NCBI GenBank assembly: GCA_004154925.1 | Contig: QJNS01000152.1 | Location: 62,001-126,000 of the forward strand | From: Monosporascus cannonballus | Taxonomy: Eukaryota; Ascomycota; Sordariomycetes; Xylariales | Direction of reading: 5' to 3' | Length of the DNA: 64,000 nucleotides | Shown here: piece by piece, positions 35,801-48,239 of the stretch | Numbering within the stretch: position 1 is the stretch's first letter | How the letters are laid out: the number at the start of each line of letters is the position of its first letter | Notes under the pieces: generated by a model | Databases searched by the model: none | The model's input: the letters and a program-made list of their open reading frames with translations, nothing else | Told to the model about the DNA's origin: nothing | Position numbers and translations under genes: made by a program

Positions 35801-38149
35801 TAGAATTTACGAATATATAAAAACCTTTTATCAGATAGTAAACTATATATTACGAAAATACTTCGATATTGTCGGTATTTGTTATTTTAACGATATTTCT
35901 ATTTTTTTCGAAACAGAAAAATATACGTAAAATACGTTGATAAAGTTTTTTAAGTTTAATAAAACGTAAATTTATTTATTAACTCAAAAGAAATTAATTC
36001 CATAAATAAAAGATGAAATATTTAAGATATATTATTATCTTAAAATATATTAAAATGGATCTTAATAAAATCGCTGTAATTATAAAATAATAAGCGTTAA
36101 CGATAATTAAAAAAGTATAAGTATTTCTTAAATTCGTTAATTATTATAAAAAGTTTATTTAGAATTTTAGCAGAATAATTATATTTTTAATAAATTTTAC
36201 GAAAAAAACCAAAAAATGTAAATAGACGCCAAATACGGAAAGAATATTTTAAAATATTAAGGATGTAATTATTAATAAACTAATATTAATTATATATGAT
36301 TTAAACCGTTCCGTTACATTAAAAACCGATATTCTGGAATATACGTTAAGCTTAATAATTGGATAACGAAATAATTAAAGTAATTTACACTTTGTTACAT
36401 TTTTTTCGTATAAGTTAAAATGAGCCGAATTTAATTCCGGTATTTTAAATAAGGCATTTATGGTTATTATTACGGTATTTCGAAAATTTAAATATTTCTT
36501 AAAGGAAAATTTGTACTAGGTTAAAGTTTATACGGATTATTAAAATCTTACCCGATTTATTACGACCAGGGAACTTATAAAACGATAATTTCGTTACGCG
36601 GAAAAATTGGCAAACTTCGATTTCGTTATTATTTATAGGAAAGGCTTAAAGAATAGCAAAGTAAATACTTTAAGCAGGCGACCAGACTTCGAAAAGAAAT
36701 TGGTTAAAATTAATTATATAATTTTCGATATTACTATAAAAGGATATTTATATTTACGATAAATTACGACAATTTAAGTAACACCTTCCGATATATATTA
36801 AAAGATTTAATAATATAATAATAATTTCTTAAAAAATAAAACAACGAATAAAATATAAATTTTAGAAAAATATTAAAAGGATTTAATTCGAAAAATATAT
36901 GAATATTAGTTATAGAAATATTTAGAGATTTATAAAACCCTAAATCGGCTGTAACGCATATATATTTTTTAAAATGAAATTAATAATACAAAGGGTTATA
37001 TAATAATACGATATTTGCGTTAAAGCAAAAACTCGACGATATAAACTATACGGAAAATTATAATTATTATTAGTCGTAAAACGATTATAGTACTTAGCTA
37101 TATTCCATTTTATTACCAAAATTTGTATGTTAACAATTTAAGTTACAAAAATACATTATAATAATATTTTCTTAGTCGTTAACAGATTTATAAAATGTTC
37201 TTATTTTTTATTATATTACGACAATACGGACCCCGAACAAATCGCTAATATTTTTATTAAATATATTTTTACTATATATAAATTGCTTATAAAAATTAAT
37301 TTAAATAAAAAATCGAAATTCGTATTAGAATTTTGATAAGATTTAATAATATAAATCGGCCTAAATTATAAATTCTTTAACGCACTTAAACCTTAAAGAA
37401 ATAAATAAATGAAATCAATAAATTATACCTTAAAAACCTATTACCGATATTACATTAATTACGAATAAAATCACTGGATTAAAAAATTACGTATTACTTA
37501 ATTAGCTTATAATACCAGTTCTTATAAAAGCATTAAAATAATATTTACGAACGTAAATTTTGGTTTTATTTCAGAAATTTACAGAAAAGTACGTAATAAT
37601 GCTTTAATTAATATTAAAGCAATAGTTACGATAAAATAATTACGATAATTATATTAAAAAATAAAAACAGAATTAGAATTTCTATGAAATTAAATAAGCA
37701 AATATTATAATTAAAAAAGGTTAAAAGGATTAATTTTCGAAAAAAGGGAAATAGTTTTCCTTATTATCAAAAATATTTAAACAAAAAGACTTAATAAAAA
37801 AGTCGATTTCAAATGTATCGGTCCATACAAAATTACTAAGAAAATCTTAGAAAATAATTATTGATTGGAATTTCCACTTCAAATGAAATTTAATATAATT
37901 TTTTAGTTTTTTTTATTCAAATTAGCAACGCGCATAATTAAGGTAAATATAGCATAAAACAATATGGAATTAAAAAATAAATAAATATACGAAATAGAAA
38001 AAAGTTTCGACATACGAAAACAAAACGGATTTAGCCAGTATTTGATTACATAAAAAAAGCACCCGAATTCCGAAAATACCTCGAAACCTGTTAAAAACCT
38101 TATTGGCGTCCAGCGCTTATTCAAAAACTTTTACCAATAACGACGGAAC

Positions 38150-38587
38150 TACTCGAAATAATAATATTCCAGTTTACAAAATCCAAAAAAGGAACTTTTG
38201 AGTTACCGTATTCCAATTAATCACGTCCACCTTATTTAAGGCTTATACCTCGACCACAAACTTTGATTTTAATTACGTAAAGTTATTAAAATCGTACAAA
38301 AATTAAAAAGTAAGATTAATATATTTTGCACTCTAGGACTGATTGTACTGACGTTAATAACGTATGCGAAAAAGACGCGCAAAAGTTTCGGACAAGGATT
38401 TTTCGGCCGCCAGCTTTTTTTTAATCTTCTTAATTTTGCGATATGACGATTAATTATGGAAACAGCGATTTCTCTCCCGTTATAAAAACGACCCTAACGA
38501 ATATATTCCTTATAACGAAAAATCCCGTCCATTATTTGGTAATTAAGTTATCGGGCAAAATAAAAAGAATAAAGTATCGCGTTAAAA
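38150..38587 (-). pseudogene. E6 antisense Zn2Cys6-like gene, cut by E7
   Basis: On the minus strand, codons 38571-38569 to 38484-38482 read Y-SF-Y-FARQLN-Y-QIMDGIFR-Y-KE-Y-x6-Y. All six expected Cys positions are Tyr, with the spacing x2, x6, x8, x2, x6 kept exactly. A basic stretch (KLRRLKKSWRPK) follows. The N-terminal part lies beyond E7, at 45563-45715, because E7 inserted only about 16 bp upstream of the cluster. Its C-terminal tail does not resemble that of E7 or E9, so the family varies outside the cluster. Confidence 0.7.
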
Positions 38588-38995
38588 TGTCACGACCTGA
38601 CAAACTCAGGCTTACGGAAACGGTCGCAATAAGGATGATACGACCCACCTTGCAAGTTACGTAACTAAAAGTGATCACTTACGGGTTAGTAATTACTTCA
38701 GAATAGTTACGATTAAAAACGATTATGATTATTATACCAGGAGTAATCGGTGGTGATTGCCAGTAAAGAACAAAAAGGATATATACGTTTGTTATTTCCA
38801 TAATTTAGATAATATTAATTTGTAATACTTATTAATATTAATCGTTTATAATTAATAATTCGTTATCCAAAACGCCCTTGGTATTACGAGACGTAATACG
38901 TTATTATATTTATTACTTAGATTTTTACGATATTCCTGTTAATATAAATCCGTCGACTTAAGGTTTAATAATTAGTTAAACCGTTTAGCCGTTAT
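38588..38995 (+). repeat. E7 5' LTR
   Basis: It begins TGTCACGACCTGACAAAC and ends GCCGTTATA, 408 bp. It is less RIP-damaged at its start than the 3' copy. Confidence 0.93.
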
Positions 38996-40036
38996 ACGTT
39001 ATAAGTTCTTATTTAATAATACCGTTAGATTTTAAGTAATACTGTTGATATTATATTTACTAGCAAGCAGCCCGAATAGCCCATTTACCAGGTCCTTAAG
39101 GACTTTGATATTGGAATGGAATCCGAAAAAGAAAAGGAATAACTTTGTTTTTTTCGAAAGGAAGTTTTTCGACGCCTGGATATTATAAATAAACGTATTA
39201 TCTAGTTTAAACAAAACAAAAATAACCTTATTACGTTTTTTTAAATTACCTATAAAAAATTTAAGGAAAAAGGAAAGGTTCCCGAAACCGAAAAACCTTT
39301 TTGGCCGAATTAGGTTATTTAGTTGAATTTTACCAAAAAACCAAAAAAGGTCCTTAAACCCCTTAAACCAGAATCCTTTAATGGAACTTCGATTAAATTA
39401 TAATTGTTTTTAACTTAATGCCGAACGTATTTCGGATATTTTCTTATTTGACTTATTACGCTTATTATACGAATTAAGTTTGCAGTTAAATGATTTACCG
39501 GAGATGCGGTTATTTGGTTTAAGCCGGTTATAAGAAAATATATTACTTTGTTAATCGAAAAACGTAATCCGGAAATAATGCAAATATATAACGATTACGA
39601 ATAATTCGAATAAATATTAATAAAGGTTTTCGGAATGATAAATAAAAAAAATAAAGGCCAAAATGCAAATTTAACAATTATAACAAAAGGGATCGGTATC
39701 CAAATACGGTAACGTATTAATTTAGTTAATATCCAAGCTAAATTAAGGACAAAAAATATTAATAACTAAATTTTTTAATAACTTAAAAAAAACATATAAA
39801 AGAAATTTTTCAAATTAAACCGACCTAATTATTTATTAAATTATATCGTTATGGCAATTAAAATTAATAATTAATAATATGCCTGGCGTACGGAAGGTAT
39901 TAAGGGAAAACATAATAATAAATTTCGGTATACGGTTAATATTAATGCTTTTCGGCGTAATAATACTTTTTACGGTATTAAATTAAATCTTATGGAGTTA
40001 AAAGTTATTTATAAAAGGGATTAGAGCCAAATTAAA

Positions 40037-40518
40037 TGTTATAATTGCGGAAAAAAAAGGCATAAGGCCTATAAATACCTTTTGCCCAAAAAGTTACGAA
40101 AAAATAACTAAAAGCCTGTACCCGAAAAATAATTTAAGGGAAATTAAAAAAAAAAATAAATTTATTAACATAATTCGACTTAAGTATATACTAGGTTCTC
40201 CGTAATAAAAAATATAATAAGGGATACGAAAAGCCAAAAACCTGGCTTAGTAAGTAATTAAGGAAAAACGGAATATTTTTAAAGGATAGTTAAAAGAATA
40301 TTAGGGCAGGACGGAGAAAATCTATCTTGGAACCCTTAATTAATACAGCAGGATATATGTTATTTATTACAAACAATAAAATTACCTTGCCTATAAGGAA
40401 TGGAAATAATATATTTATAGTAAAATTACCTAAATATATTATAAAGAATTCGATTTTCTTAATAAAACGGAAAATAATAAAAATAATAAATAATAATATC
40501 GATACTTTCAATCTATAA
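40037..40518 (+). pseudogene. E7 gag zinc knuckle and gag-protease linker
   Basis: KCYNCGKKRHKAYKY at 40034-40078 is a CCHC knuckle in which only the last Cys is lost (TAC). The frame opened at 40327-40518 continues with the segment that in E6 and E9 reads IPITKNKN before the protease, so it is the same linker region. Stops and frame changes interrupt the join. Confidence 0.7.
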
Positions 40519-43447
40519 CCCCTGAAGATAATTTTTTTTAACTGGTTATAGCAGAAAATTAACCAGAAAAAAAGTGATATCTGTAGGAAAACCCTTTTTG
40601 TTATTACGAATAATATAATTACTAAATAAAAAAAAAGTTGATTTAGCGTACGGTAAAAAAGTATTGCCAGAAAACTATTACGGATTTTTATTTCCAGTTG
40701 GTATTTATTATAAATTTTGATAAACGATAAACCTTAAAGGAAGAAATTTAATAATTTATATAAGATTTTTAATAAAAAAGGGATAAAGCCTAATAAAAGA
40801 TTATATACTATATTAAGGAATAATTTACCCGGTAAAGAAAGGAATTATAACAAAATTAGGAATAATTAATATAATTTAAAGGCATAATACGCCGATAAGA
40901 ATAACAAATACAGTAACTTAACGCGTTATATAAAAAAATATAAATAAAATTTAATAAATTCGAACAAAAGTTAAAAAAAAAAAGTTACCTATAAAAAAGC
41001 CATAAGATAACGAAACCCAGAAAAATTAAAGGGAATTTCCAAAAAAGGTTTTAAACGTAACAATAAAAGTTATTAATAACCTTATTACTTTGGATATACA
41101 AATTAAAATATACTGGTATATTGTAATAATGGACAACAGAATTATATACGGAAATTATATTATACCGGACGTAATTAACAAATTCAAATTATTATAAAAA
41201 TATAAATTAAAATTTTATATAACGATAAACGTTAAAAGTTAAGATTTCGCTTATAATAACGGAAAAATTTTATGCAAAATTAATTATTTCGAGATTTTTA
41301 TTTAAAGATAATACCAAATAATTAATTTCGACGTCATTCCGCTTAAAAATTACGATATAATCTTAGGATTACCATAAATATGTTAATACGGAATTTTAAT
41401 TAACGGAAAATTTGGCTAGGTAAAATTCCTTTTATTTTTTATTAATAAATAAAAAAAAAAAATCTTAATATTTGATCGAAAATGGTAACGAATATAAGTA
41501 TAAAGATACGATAAATAACTTATTACCTAAAGGGATAAAATACAAAAAAAAAATAAATATTAAAAATAAATACGACGTATTATTATTATTATTAAAATAA
41601 AGTTACGGCAATTAAATAACGATTTAAAATAACAGCCCCAAAAATTAAAAAATCTAATTAATATATTACCATAATATTATAGATACGAACAATTTTTCAA
41701 AAGGGAGCTTAATACGAAATTACCAGAATATAACGAATAAAATTATAAGATAATTTTTAAAAAAAATCCTTAACAAAGTTTTATCTTATTTACAATTTTA
41801 GCGGAAACAAATTATACGCCCTTAAAAAATACCTGGAAAATCGGTTATAAAAAAGATAAATTCGACTTTCAAAATTATTAGCAAAATACCTAATGTTTTT
41901 CGTATCAAAAAAAAAATAAGAAATTGCGATTTGTAATTAATTACCGATAATTAAACGAAATTACTATTAAAAATCGAATATTATTACCTTTAATTACAGA
42001 AATAAAAAACCGATTTTACGGAATTAAATAATTTATAATATTCGATTTTAAAAATAAATATAACCTTATTAAAATTAAAAAAAATACGAATGGAAAATAA
42101 TTTTCAAAACAAAATACGGATTATTTAAATATTTGGTTACGTTAATAAAACTTACGAACGTACCGGCAACCTTTTAACAAATAATAAATTATGTATTACG
42201 GAAATACCTTAACGTTTTTGTTATATATTATTTCGACGATATTTTTATTTTTTCCGAAATAAAAAAGATATACGTAAAATACGTTTATTAAGTTCTTTAA
42301 ACTTTATAGGACGCCAAATTATTAATTAACGTAAAAAAAAACCAGTTCCATAAATAAGAAATAAAATACTTAAAATATATTATTACCTTAGGATATATTA
42401 GGATAAATCTAAAAAAAATCGTTGCAATAATAGAATAATAAACGTTAACGACGGTTAAAAAAATATAAATATTCTTTAAATTTGCCAACTATTACAGGAA
42501 ATTTATTCGAAACTTTAGCAAAATAACCATACCCCTAATTAATTTTATTAAAAAAAAAATTTAAATAAATATCAAAAACAGAAAAGGCGTTTTAAGAGAT
42601 CAAAAATGCGATTACCAATAAGCTAGTATTAATTATGTACAATTTAATACGCTTTGTCGAATTAAAAACTAATATTTCGGATTATGCGTTAAGTGCCGTA
42701 ATCAAATAACGGGATAATTAAAGCAAATTATATCTTATTACATTTTTTTCATATAAATTAAAAAAAACCGAACTTAATTATGGCATTTTAGATAAAAAAT
42801 TTATAACTATTATTATGGCATTTCGTAAATTTAGGTATTTCCTAAAAGGAAATTTGCACTAAGTTAAAATTTATACGGATTATCAAAATTTTACCCGATT
42901 TACTACAACCAGAAAACTTACAAAATAATAATTACGATACGTAAAAAAATTGGCGAACTTTAATTTCGTTATTATCCATAAAAAAGGCGTAAAAAACGAC
43001 AAAACGGACGCCTTAAATAAACGACCAAATTTCGAAAAAAAGTTAATTAAAATTAGTTATATAATTTTCGATATTACTATAAAAAAATATTTACGTTTAT
43101 AACAAATTGCAACAATTCGGGTAGTACCTTTGGATATATATTAAAAAATCTAATAATATAACGACGGTTTCCCAAAAAACCAAAAAACAAACAAAATATA
43201 AATTCCAAAGAAATATTAAATAAATTTAGTACGAAATATATATAAACATTAATTACATAAATATCCAGGGATCCATAAAACCTTAAAACGACTTTAACGT
43301 ATATATTTTTTTCTTAAGATAAAAACAATAACCCAAAAAATACAACGATAATATAACCTTTACAATAAGGCCAAAATATAACGACATAAGCCTTATGGAA
43401 AATTACAATTATTACCAATCTTAAAAAGACTATGGGATTCGATTATT

Positions 43448-43681
43448 ATGGATTTTATTACTAAATTTCCTTTATCCGAAAACCTAACGACAGAAATATA
43501 TTATAACAATATTTTCGTTATCGTTAATCGATTTATAAAATTTTCTTACTTTTTACCTTACCATAAGGATATTAACGTAAAACAAATAATATATATTTTT
43601 TTCAGAAATATCTTTAACATATACGGATTATTAATAAAAATTATTTTAGATAAAAAATTAATTTTCGCGTTTAAATTTTAA
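43448..43681 (+). pseudogene. E7 integrase catalytic core fragment
   Basis: This open stretch of 77 codons starts MDFITKFPLSENL and shows the hydrophobic strand IFVIVNRFIKFSYFLPYHKD. The first catalytic Asp is Asn (AAT 43526-43528). The second, in KIILDKK, is kept (GAT 43649-43651). This is the retroviral integrase core that joins the DNA copy into the genome. The initiating Met is only an internal residue. Confidence 0.85.
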
Positions 43682-44329
43682 TAAAGCCTTATAATATAAA
43701 TAAGCTTAAATTATAAATTATCCAGCATATTTAAACCCTAGATAAATAAATAAACGGAACGATTAAACCAAATATTAAAAGCATATTTACGATATTATAT
43801 TAATTACGAATAAAACAATTAAGTTAAAAAATTATTTATTATTTAATTAACTTATAACATTAATTATTACGAAAGCATTAAAATAATATTATTTAATGCA
43901 AATTTCGGTTTTATTCCAAAAATTTATAAAAAAGTACGTAACGATAATCTAATTAATATTAAAGCAATCTTTATAACAGAACAATTACGATAATTACATC
44001 AAAAAATAAAAACGGAATTAGAATTTGTACGGAACCAAATAAGCAAATATTACAACGAAAAAAAATTAAAAAAATTAACCTTCGAAAAAAGGAAAATGGT
44101 TTACCTCGTTACCAAAAATATTCAAATAAAAAAACCCAGCAAAAAACTCGATTTTAAATATATCGGTCTATACAAAATGAACAAAAAAATCTCAGAAAAT
44201 AACTATTAATTAGAACTCTTACCAAAAATTAAATTTCACCTAATTTTTTACGTTTCCTTATTCGAATTAATAACAGAAATAATTAAAATACGAACGGCAT
44301 AGGACGACGTAAAAGTAAAAAACGAAACG

Positions 44330-44490
44330 GTATACGAAATGGAGAAAACTTTCGATATGCGGAAACAAAACGGATTTACCTAATACTTAATCAAATAAAA
44401 AAAATATCCAGATTTCGAAAATACCTGGAAGCCCACCAAAAATCTTATTAGCGCCTAACGCCTGTTAAAAAACTTTTACCAACGACGGCA
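44330..44490 (+). pseudogene. E7 chromodomain at the end of pol
   Basis: V-Y-E-M-E-K-T-F-D-M-R-K-Q-N-G-F-T, stop, Y-L-I-K, stop, K-K-Y-P, then F-E-N-T-W-K-P-x-K-N-L-I is a chromodomain with Gln and Trp codons turned into stops. The same sequence is nearly whole in E9 (56382-56232). Confidence 0.82.
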
Positions 44491-45080
44491 GGGTCGTTAG
44501 GATTCCAGAAATCCTCCATAATAGGCCAATTGGATAAGCCAAAACCAGACAAATCGAAAGGAATAACGGCCTGCGCTAATATAGCTGCGGCGGCCTTAGC
44601 GGCGGCCTATTTTTCTTTTCGTTTTTACTCCTTTAATTCGTCTAAGGATTAAAAATTATATTATACCATTTTAATACCTTTAAAATAAACCAAAGATTTT
44701 TGTTTGCGTAACCAAATAAGTTACGTTAAGGCCTTATTTATTTTTTTTTAATAACGACGCTGGATCTTAAATTAACGACGTTATAATTCGAATAAACGTT
44801 TTTTTGCTAAAATCTTTTTACGTTCAAAACGTTAATATTTACGGCGGATATTTTAGAAAAAAAATAACGGGACGCCGGTTCCATCGCAAAATCGGTTACG
44901 GGCCACATATTCTTTATAGCGAAAAATATTTTTTATTATTTTGCATTTTAAATTTTTCGAAAAATACCAAAAACAAAATATAATTTCGAAACTAAACTTT
45001 TTAAAAACCTTTATTAGGTTAATATGACGAACAGTAAAAAGGCGAAACTTATAATAAATTTTAAAAATACGAAAAACCAT
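44480..45080 (-). pseudogene. E7 antisense Zn2Cys6-like gene
   Basis: The gene is read toward the end of pol from near the 3' LTR, about 200 codons. The cluster runs from TGT 44975-44973 to TGC 44888-44886: C-FW-Y-FSKNLK-C-KIIKNIFR-Y-KE-Y-VARNRF-C, so three Cys remain and three are Tyr. D-G-T-G-V-P-L follows, then basic residues (LRKQK), the motif SLDELKE (44649-44629), a charged stretch, an Ala-rich run, and a tail with PFDLSGFGLSNWPIMEDFWN. The tail is remarkably undamaged for this block. The spacing resembles fungal binuclear zinc cluster proteins. What it does for the element is unknown. Confidence 0.72.
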
Positions 45081-45148
45081 AATAAGGAAATAAGGAGCTT
45101 ACCAGGAAAAAAATTTTGAAAATAAAATTTTTGGGAAAAAGGAAATCG

Positions 45149-45557
45149 TATTACAATTTAACAAACTTAGGCCTACGGAAACGGTCGCAATAAGGATAAC
45201 ATAACTTACTTTGCAAATTACGTAACTAAAAATAATCATTTACGGGTTAATAATTACTTTAAAATAATTACGATCAAAAACGATTATAATTACCATATTA
45301 GGAGTAATTGGTAATAATCGCCAGTAAAAAACAAAAAGAATATATACGTTCGTTATTTCCATAATCTAAATAATACTAGCTTGCAATATTTATTAATATT
45401 AATCGTTTATAATTAATAGTTCGTTACCTAAAACGCCCTTGGTATTACGAAACGTAATACGTTACTATATCCATTGCTCAGATTCCCACGATATTCCTGC
45501 CAACATAAATCCGTCGACTTAAGGTTTAATAATTGGTTAAACCGCCTAGCCGTCACA
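45149..45557 (+). repeat. E7 3' LTR
   Basis: It begins TATTACAATTTAACAAAC and ends GCCGTCACA. In the first 30 bp it differs from the 5' LTR at 8 sites, all transitions, 7 of them toward A or T. Confidence 0.93.
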
Positions 45558-45715
45558 TAAAACATCCGAGTTTAATTAAATTAGGCAGGGTAAGTTGCTG
45601 ATCGGATTTGCGAAAATAAATCTTAGATATACCGGAAAACATATTGAAAAAATGCAGAAAGCTTATTTAAAAAAAAGGAAATTTTAAAGGCAAAACTTTT
45701 GGAGGGGGGAGATCG

Positions 45716-46103
45716 TATTATGGCCTAACGAGCCATGGTTTCCAAAAACGGTTTGACGTAACCCAACCATAAATGCGGGGTGGGGCAAGTTACGTAATGG
45801 ATTATTAACTTACTGGTAATAAGCTAATAAGCCGGATTAATAACTTATTAGTAATAAACTAGTAAGCCGAATTATTAAATTATTAATAATAATCCAGCAA
45901 GCAGAAAAAAGATAAATACGTTTATTATTCCTATAATTTAGATAATATCAGTTTGCAATATAATATCGTTACCCAAGATATATTTGGAATTACGAAACGT
46001 AATATGATTAACGTATTTATTGCTTAGATTTCTACGATACTCCCGCCAACATAAACTCGTACAACTAAGATTTAATAGTTGGTTAAACCGCCTAGCCGTT
46101 ACA
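45716..46103 (+). repeat. E6 3' LTR
   Basis: It begins TATTATGGCCTAACGAGCC (G and C of the 5' LTR changed to A and T) and ends GCCGTTACA. Target duplication ATAAG follows. Confidence 0.9.
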
Positions 46104-46108
46104 ATAAG

Positions 46109-46959
46109 GAAACTAATTTTTCAGTTTCGAAAATTAATTTAATTTTAAAGTTTCAATATAAATGCAGCTAAAACTCTTAGTTCCGATATAAAAATCACTA
46201 ATGTACCAAATATATTTTTAAAAAAGATCGGGAATATGAATTCGCTGAAAACGAACGATATTAAAAACTAAAAAACGTTAAAAGTTCTTAAAACCTATAA
46301 TATCGAAAAGCCTTAACTTATATAACCGTATGCGAAGTAACGAAAAAAAAAACGCAATTAAGTTAAAATTCTCTTTTAATACGAAAATAAAACTTTGAAG
46401 CAATAATTAACTTAAAAACCGAAAATACTTTTATTTGATTTATAATAGCAGAAAAACATTACATTTCCTAGAAATACAAATTGAAATTTTAGAGATTATG
46501 TATAATAGATAATAATCTGTTTATATACGAAAATAAACGAATCTTACGAAAAACAGAGAAACTCCTTATTTAAATTTCAGGATACCAAAATCGCATTTTA
46601 CTAGATATCGTTAACATCTCCGAATATAATATCATTTTAGAAATACCTTTACTTTATTCTAATAACTTACGGATTAATTTAAAAAAAGAACATTTTTTTA
46701 AAACACGAAACGAAAATACTTTAAGAAAATAACGGAGAAATACGTTATCTTATTAAAGAAATACTGATTTTTAATTAAACCTTTACGGTATCTCCTAAAT
46801 ATTAAGATTTTAAAAAATTATTCAGAAATAAAAAACACTATAGATTGGAGCCACATCATTAATAAAATGATAAAATATCAATTCACAGAAGGCATTATCT
46901 TAAATTTCACAAAACTTACCATATAAATCCAGAAAGGTTAAGGTCCTTATGAAAAAGCA
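46109..46959 (+). pseudogene. E5 protease to RT entry, downstream of E6
   Basis: E5 resumes right after the E6 duplication. Damaged frames resemble the protease-to-RT linker (LLDIVNISEYNIILEIPLL near 46600-46650 looks like the segment after a gypsy protease). No catalytic Asp-Ser/Thr-Gly is seen with certainty. Confidence 0.5.
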
Positions 46960-47470
46960 TTTAACTAGATTTGAAAAAAAGATATATTCAGTTTTTCAAA
47001 TCTCCTAAAGAATATCCCGTTTTTATAATTCCAAAACCTAAGGACGATAAGCAAAAAAACGACAAAAACGAAAACCTTATTTACCAAAAACGAATTAACT
47101 ACTGATAATTACATAATATCATAATCAAAAATAAATATTCATTAAATGTTCTAAGCATTTTAAAAGAAAATATTAATAAAGCTAAATAATTTTCGGGGCT
47201 TAATTTTTGCAACGCCTATTACTGTATTACGGTAACCAAAAAAGAAAAATAAAAACCGGCATTCAAAAAATTATATAAACCTTACGAATACCGAATAATG
47301 CCCATAAAACTTATCAATATTCTCGACAGTCTTCAAAGTCTGAATTTAACTATCTTCAGATATTTTCTAAACAAATTTATATTTCTTTATCTCGACACCA
47401 TTCTAATTTACTTAGAATTTTTAAAGGATCATAAGATATGTATCGCTTAAATATTTAAAACATGAACAAA
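46960..47470 (+). pseudogene. E5 reverse transcriptase core
   Basis: Recognisable gypsy RT order: P-K-P-K-D-D, then a segment corresponding to R-x-L-N-x-x-T-I-K-N-x-Y-x-L-P (here DNYI..IKNKYSLN), F-S-G-L-N-F-C-N-A-Y-Y, K-L-Y-K-P-Y-E-Y-R-I-M-P, and Y-L-D-T-I-L-I-Y at 47388-47411. The second Asp of the YxDD box is Thr. Stops occur in frame. Confidence 0.75.
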
Positions 47471-48239
47471 GGAGAACATTCAAATTAATTCAGCCAAAAA
47501 TATATAACAGATATAAAAACTGAATATCCAGTGATTTACTTGTATTCTAATTAAATCTAAATTTAAGACTTTAAATTAAAACAATTAATAACTAATTTAT
47601 ATTAAATCAAGCAAAGGTTATAAAAATTTAATCCAAGAATAGGAAGATATAATTAAATCATTAACGAAACTTATTACGAAAAAGTACGTTAAAAAGAATT
47701 CGAACTTCTAAAAAAATAAAAAAGCTTGCCAAATTTTTTAAAAACAAAATTACTAAAATATCTATAATACAATTGCTAAAAAAATAACAAAAAGAAGATT
47801 AAAAACAAATATCTTAAATTACGCCCTAGACGTAATCCTGCAACAACAAAAAGATAATAGAAAATAATACCTAATAGCATTTTACTTAGAGGGAGTTCGA
47901 AACATAAATTTTAAATACTAAATTGACAATAAAAAATTATTAACGATTATTAACGTACTTAAAAAATACAAACCTTTCCTTAACGGAACCAAAAAGCCTT
48001 TCGATATTTACTTTAATTACAAAAACCTTATTCGACTCATAAAAGTTCAAAAAGTGAACAAACGATACAATATTTACATAAGTTTCTTATTTAGATTAAA
48101 TATTAAAATATATTACATCAAAGAAAATTCTCAACGAATATTTTCAATTGCAAGAGAAACAACGATTTTAAAGTGCCCTAAAAAGGTATGTAAATACTGA
48201 AATATAATCAAAACGGCATTATATAATTATGTAAAATAA

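Larger units (their letters stand above)
38588..45557 (+). mobile_element. E7: Ty3/gypsy chromovirus, full length, nested in E6
   Basis: This 6970-bp element has LTRs at 38588-38995 and 45149-45557 and an exact duplication TAAAA (38583-38587 and 45558-45562). Gag has a CCHC knuckle at 40037-40078 (C-YN-C-GKKR-H-KAYK-Y, last Cys to Tyr), and a gag-protease linker lies at 40327-40518. Reverse transcriptase has YFDD intact at 42229-42240. Integrase core is at 43448-43681, the chromodomain at 44330-44490, then the antisense gene. A purine tract GGGAAAAAGGAAA precedes the 3' LTR. It is the youngest layer of this nest. Confidence 0.95.
32431..46103 (+). mobile_element. E6: Ty3/gypsy chromovirus, full length, carrying E7
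   Basis: LTRs of 388 bp are at 32431-32818 and 45716-46103, with an exact flanking duplication ATAAG (32426-32430 and 46104-46108). Without E7 it is 6.7 kb. Gag has a CCHC knuckle at 33678-33719 (Y-FN-C-VKIG-H-KAYK-Y, two Cys changed to Tyr). Reverse transcriptase has YFND at 35883-35894, integrase core 37145-37345 has VVNR (Asp to Asn at 37181), and the chromodomain is at 37985-38140. The antisense gene after pol is interrupted by E7. A G-rich polypurine tract (about 45701-45712) precedes the 3' LTR. Confidence 0.93.

Noticed and set aside
37903..38124. 73-codon frame on the minus strand
   Set aside because: It is the mirror of the E6 chromodomain codons on the + strand (YEIEKSFDIRKQNG...), so it is a shadow.
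38443..38664. 73-codon + strand frame crossing the E6/E7 junction
   Set aside because: It spans the junction and the start of the E7 LTR; the meaningful frame in 38150-38587 is the minus-strand zinc cluster.
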